A program made the position numbers and the translations under genes. Below, in pieces: positions 62,728-64,000 of a stretch of 64,000 nucleotides of DNA. This DNA is from Lyngbya sp. HA4199-MV5 (GTDB lineage: Bacteria; Cyanobacteriota; Cyanobacteriia; Leptolyngbyales; Leptolyngbyaceae), in the NCBI GenBank assembly GCA_019359375.1, contig JAHHHL010000013.1, positions 62,001-126,000 on the forward strand, given 5' to 3'. Every line of letters starts with the position of its first letter. The first letter of the stretch is position 1. Under the pieces are notes generated by a model, which was not told the DNA's origin, made no database searches, and worked only from the letters and a program-made list of their open reading frames with translations.

Positions 62728-63447
62728 ATGAACCCAATTCTCCCCCAACGCACGCTCTCCCGTCGCCGACTCCTGCAATGGTCTGGTATCTCTGGTGCGG
62801 GGTTGCTGCTAAACGGCTGTGCGTCGTCGCTGTTTGCAGAGCAGGTGGGTCAATTTTCTGAACCGTTAAATCAGCGGATTGAAGCACTGATGCTTTCTCA
62901 GAAGCCCGTGCCAGAATTTGCTGCCAGTGCGCTTGATCCAGCTGAGAAATTGCTCATTAACACCTTTGACTTTACGCCCAGGTTTGACCCAACGACCTTC
63001 AAATTGACGATCGATGGTGAAGTGAATCGCCCCATGCAGTTGAGTCTCGCAGACCTGCAAAAGATGCCGCTTACGTCGATGAATATTCGCCATGTGTGCG
63101 TTGAAGGATGGGCGGCGATCGTGCAGTGGAACGGTGTCCGGTTACGCGATTTGGTCACTTTAGTACAACCCAAAAACACGGTTCGCTATGTCTACTTCAC
63201 GTCAGCCGATGGCTACTACGAAAGCTGGGATCTTGCCTCAGCCGTCCATCCCCAAACGTTGATGGCTTACTGGCGCAACGGCAAGCCACTCACGCCTGAT
63301 AATGGCGCACCCTTGCGGCTGGCATCTCCCATCAAATTGGGCTACAAGCAAAGCAAATGGGTGACGCAAATCACCTTCTTAAGTAATCTGACACCCATGA
63401 AAGGCTATTGGGAAGACCAGGGCTACGAGTGGTTTGGAGGATTGTAG
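62728..63447 (+). CDS. Tat-exported molybdopterin oxidoreductase (sulfite-oxidase/MsrP-like)
   Basis: 239 residues. A Tat signal (SRRRLLQWSG) and a lipobox (LLNGC, Cys 31) predict an anchored extracytoplasmic protein. The sulfite-oxidase-fold domain has FTPRFDPTTFKLTIDGEVNR, MPLTSMNIRHVCVEGW with the molybdenum-binding Cys at ~124, WNGVRLRDLV, YVYFTSADGYYESWDL and MKGYWEDQGYEWF. Its closest functional relative by context is MsrP (YedY), which repairs protein methionine sulfoxide. The genuine substrate is not proven. Confidence 0.85.
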   Translation: MNPILPQRTLSRRRLLQWSGISGAGLLLNGCASSLFAEQVGQFSEPLNQRIEALMLSQKPVPEFAASALDPAEKLLINTFDFTPRFDPTTFKLTIDGEVNRPMQLSLADLQKMPLTSMNIRHVCVEGWAAIVQWNGVRLRDLVTLVQPKNTVRYVYFTSADGYYESWDLASAVHPQTLMAYWRNGKPLTPDNGAPLRLASPIKLGYKQSKWVTQITFLSNLTPMKGYWEDQGYEWFGGL

Positions 63448-63480
63448 GAAGGGTTGCTTGGGGGACACGCATCTTGCCTG

Positions 63481-64000
63481 CTACCAAAACCACTCGCGTT
63501 CTAACTCTTCAATCACTTGCAATCCGCGTGGGTCGCCTACTTTGAGCAGCGCGGCTTTGGCATCTTCCCGCACGCCCAGTTCGCCATCTTCGGCAAATAC
63601 TTCTAAAAGCGCATCGATCGCTGTCCCGTAGATGACGTTTGAGGGGAGTTCGCGGCAGAGTTGCCCCAGTGTCCAGGCGCAATTACTTCGCACGGCTGCG
63701 ATCGGGTCTTGCCGCACCGACTCAATCAAGGGTGGAATTGCGGCAATCACAGCCTCATAGCTCACGGCTGCAAGCTGAGCTAGCGAACTGGCTGCCCACA
63801 ACCGCACGGCTGAGATATCCGTTTTGAGTGCCTCAATCAGGGTTGGTAGCGCGCGGCGATCGCGGCAGTTGCCCAACGCCCATATCACTCCTTTACGGAC
63901 GTAGCCATTCCAGTCATCATTAAACCGCCTGATCAACGGCTCCACCGCATCCACGCTAGGATTGCGACCCAGCGCATAGGCGGCACTCACCCGCACCAAC
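63481..64000 (-). CDS. HEAT-repeat protein, C-terminal part (runs off right edge)
   Basis: 172 residues of PBS-lyase/HEAT-type repeats: VRVSAAYALGRNPSVDAVEPL, VRKGVIWALGNCRDRRALPTL, VRLWAASSLAQLAAVSY, VRSNCAWTLGQLCRELPS and VREDAKAALLKVGDPRG. In cyanobacteria such proteins include bilin lyases and phycobilisome-related factors as well as general scaffolds. The first codon at the edge is not a proper start, so the 5' part is missing. Confidence 0.82.
   Translation of the reverse strand, partial: LVRVSAAYALGRNPSVDAVEPLIRRFNDDWNGYVRKGVIWALGNCRDRRALPTLIEALKTDISAVRLWAASSLAQLAAVSYEAVIAAIPPLIESVRQDPIAAVRSNCAWTLGQLCRELPSNVIYGTAIDALLEVFAEDGELGVREDAKAALLKVGDPRGLQVIEELEREWFW

Overview
The window comes from a cyanobacterium, most likely a filamentous, Leptolyngbya-like lineage. 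The evidence is dense HIP1-type octamers (GCGATCGC and close variants) through genes and gaps, many cyanobacterial conserved-unknown families (DUF4327, DUF2294, DUF1361, DUF4331), a PEP-CTERM protein, Uma2, a CHASE2 cyclase, and an unusually heavy load of small repeats. No rRNA, tRNA, CRISPR array, prophage or full-length transposase was seen. Assignments rest on reading motifs by eye, not on searches.

Layout. 0-8 kb: the N-terminus of a secreted phosphatase-like protein, an S10 carboxypeptidase overlapping a solitary DNA methyltransferase, DUF2294, a single-domain response regulator, an M23 peptidase, pgeF, and an unlisted 49-residue gene with its own terminator. 8.7-15.4 kb: a pyridine-nucleotide cluster, pncB-nadD-nrtR-(NucS-like nuclease)-(NYN/LOTUS protein)-nadE. 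15.5-24.9 kb: 2-Cys peroxiredoxin, cytosine-deaminase-like amidohydrolase, pdxA, small conserved unknowns, a CDF metal transporter and a metallophosphoesterase. 25-31.7 kb: Hsp70-like ATPase, GNAT, a hicB-hicA pair, Tex, Uma2. 32-36.3 kb: CheB, CheR-PAS and PAS-histidine-kinase genes on one strand. 36.5-42 kb: secreted unknown, a long heptamer-phased tandem array, ypfJ-like protease, sulfate-binding lipoprotein, PNPOx-like and SnoaL-like proteins. 42-47.8 kb: PEP-CTERM protein, then DUF4331-TPR-NicO transporter-small secreted protein. 47.8-58.9 kb: a TetR protein with an apparent dead tyrosine-recombinase domain beside a fatty-acid desaturase, a CHASE2 adenylate cyclase, lipoproteins, a long disordered membrane protein, MoxR, DUF1361. 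59-63.5 kb: a Met-rich repeat lipoprotein, a membrane-anchored thioredoxin-like protein, CcdA, exported MsrA, a b-type cytochrome and a Tat-exported molybdopterin oxidoreductase. A HEAT-repeat protein runs off the right edge.

Most notable. (1) The 59-63.5 kb cluster reads as a compact extracytoplasmic methionine-sulfoxide repair unit with a possible sacrificial Met-rich protein. (2) nadE and pdxA carry related, in-frame, palindromic insertions in the same reading frame, and pncB and a second place in nadE carry other repeat insertions. (3) The TetR/recombinase fusion has paired operator-like palindromes just upstream. (4) At least two MITE-like families (A: five copies, B: four copies) are present; one A copy is split by a third, 101-bp element flanked by TA, and family B keeps its ends while changing its hairpin core. 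(5) A 480-bp array changes from 7-bp to 21-bp units without losing phase.
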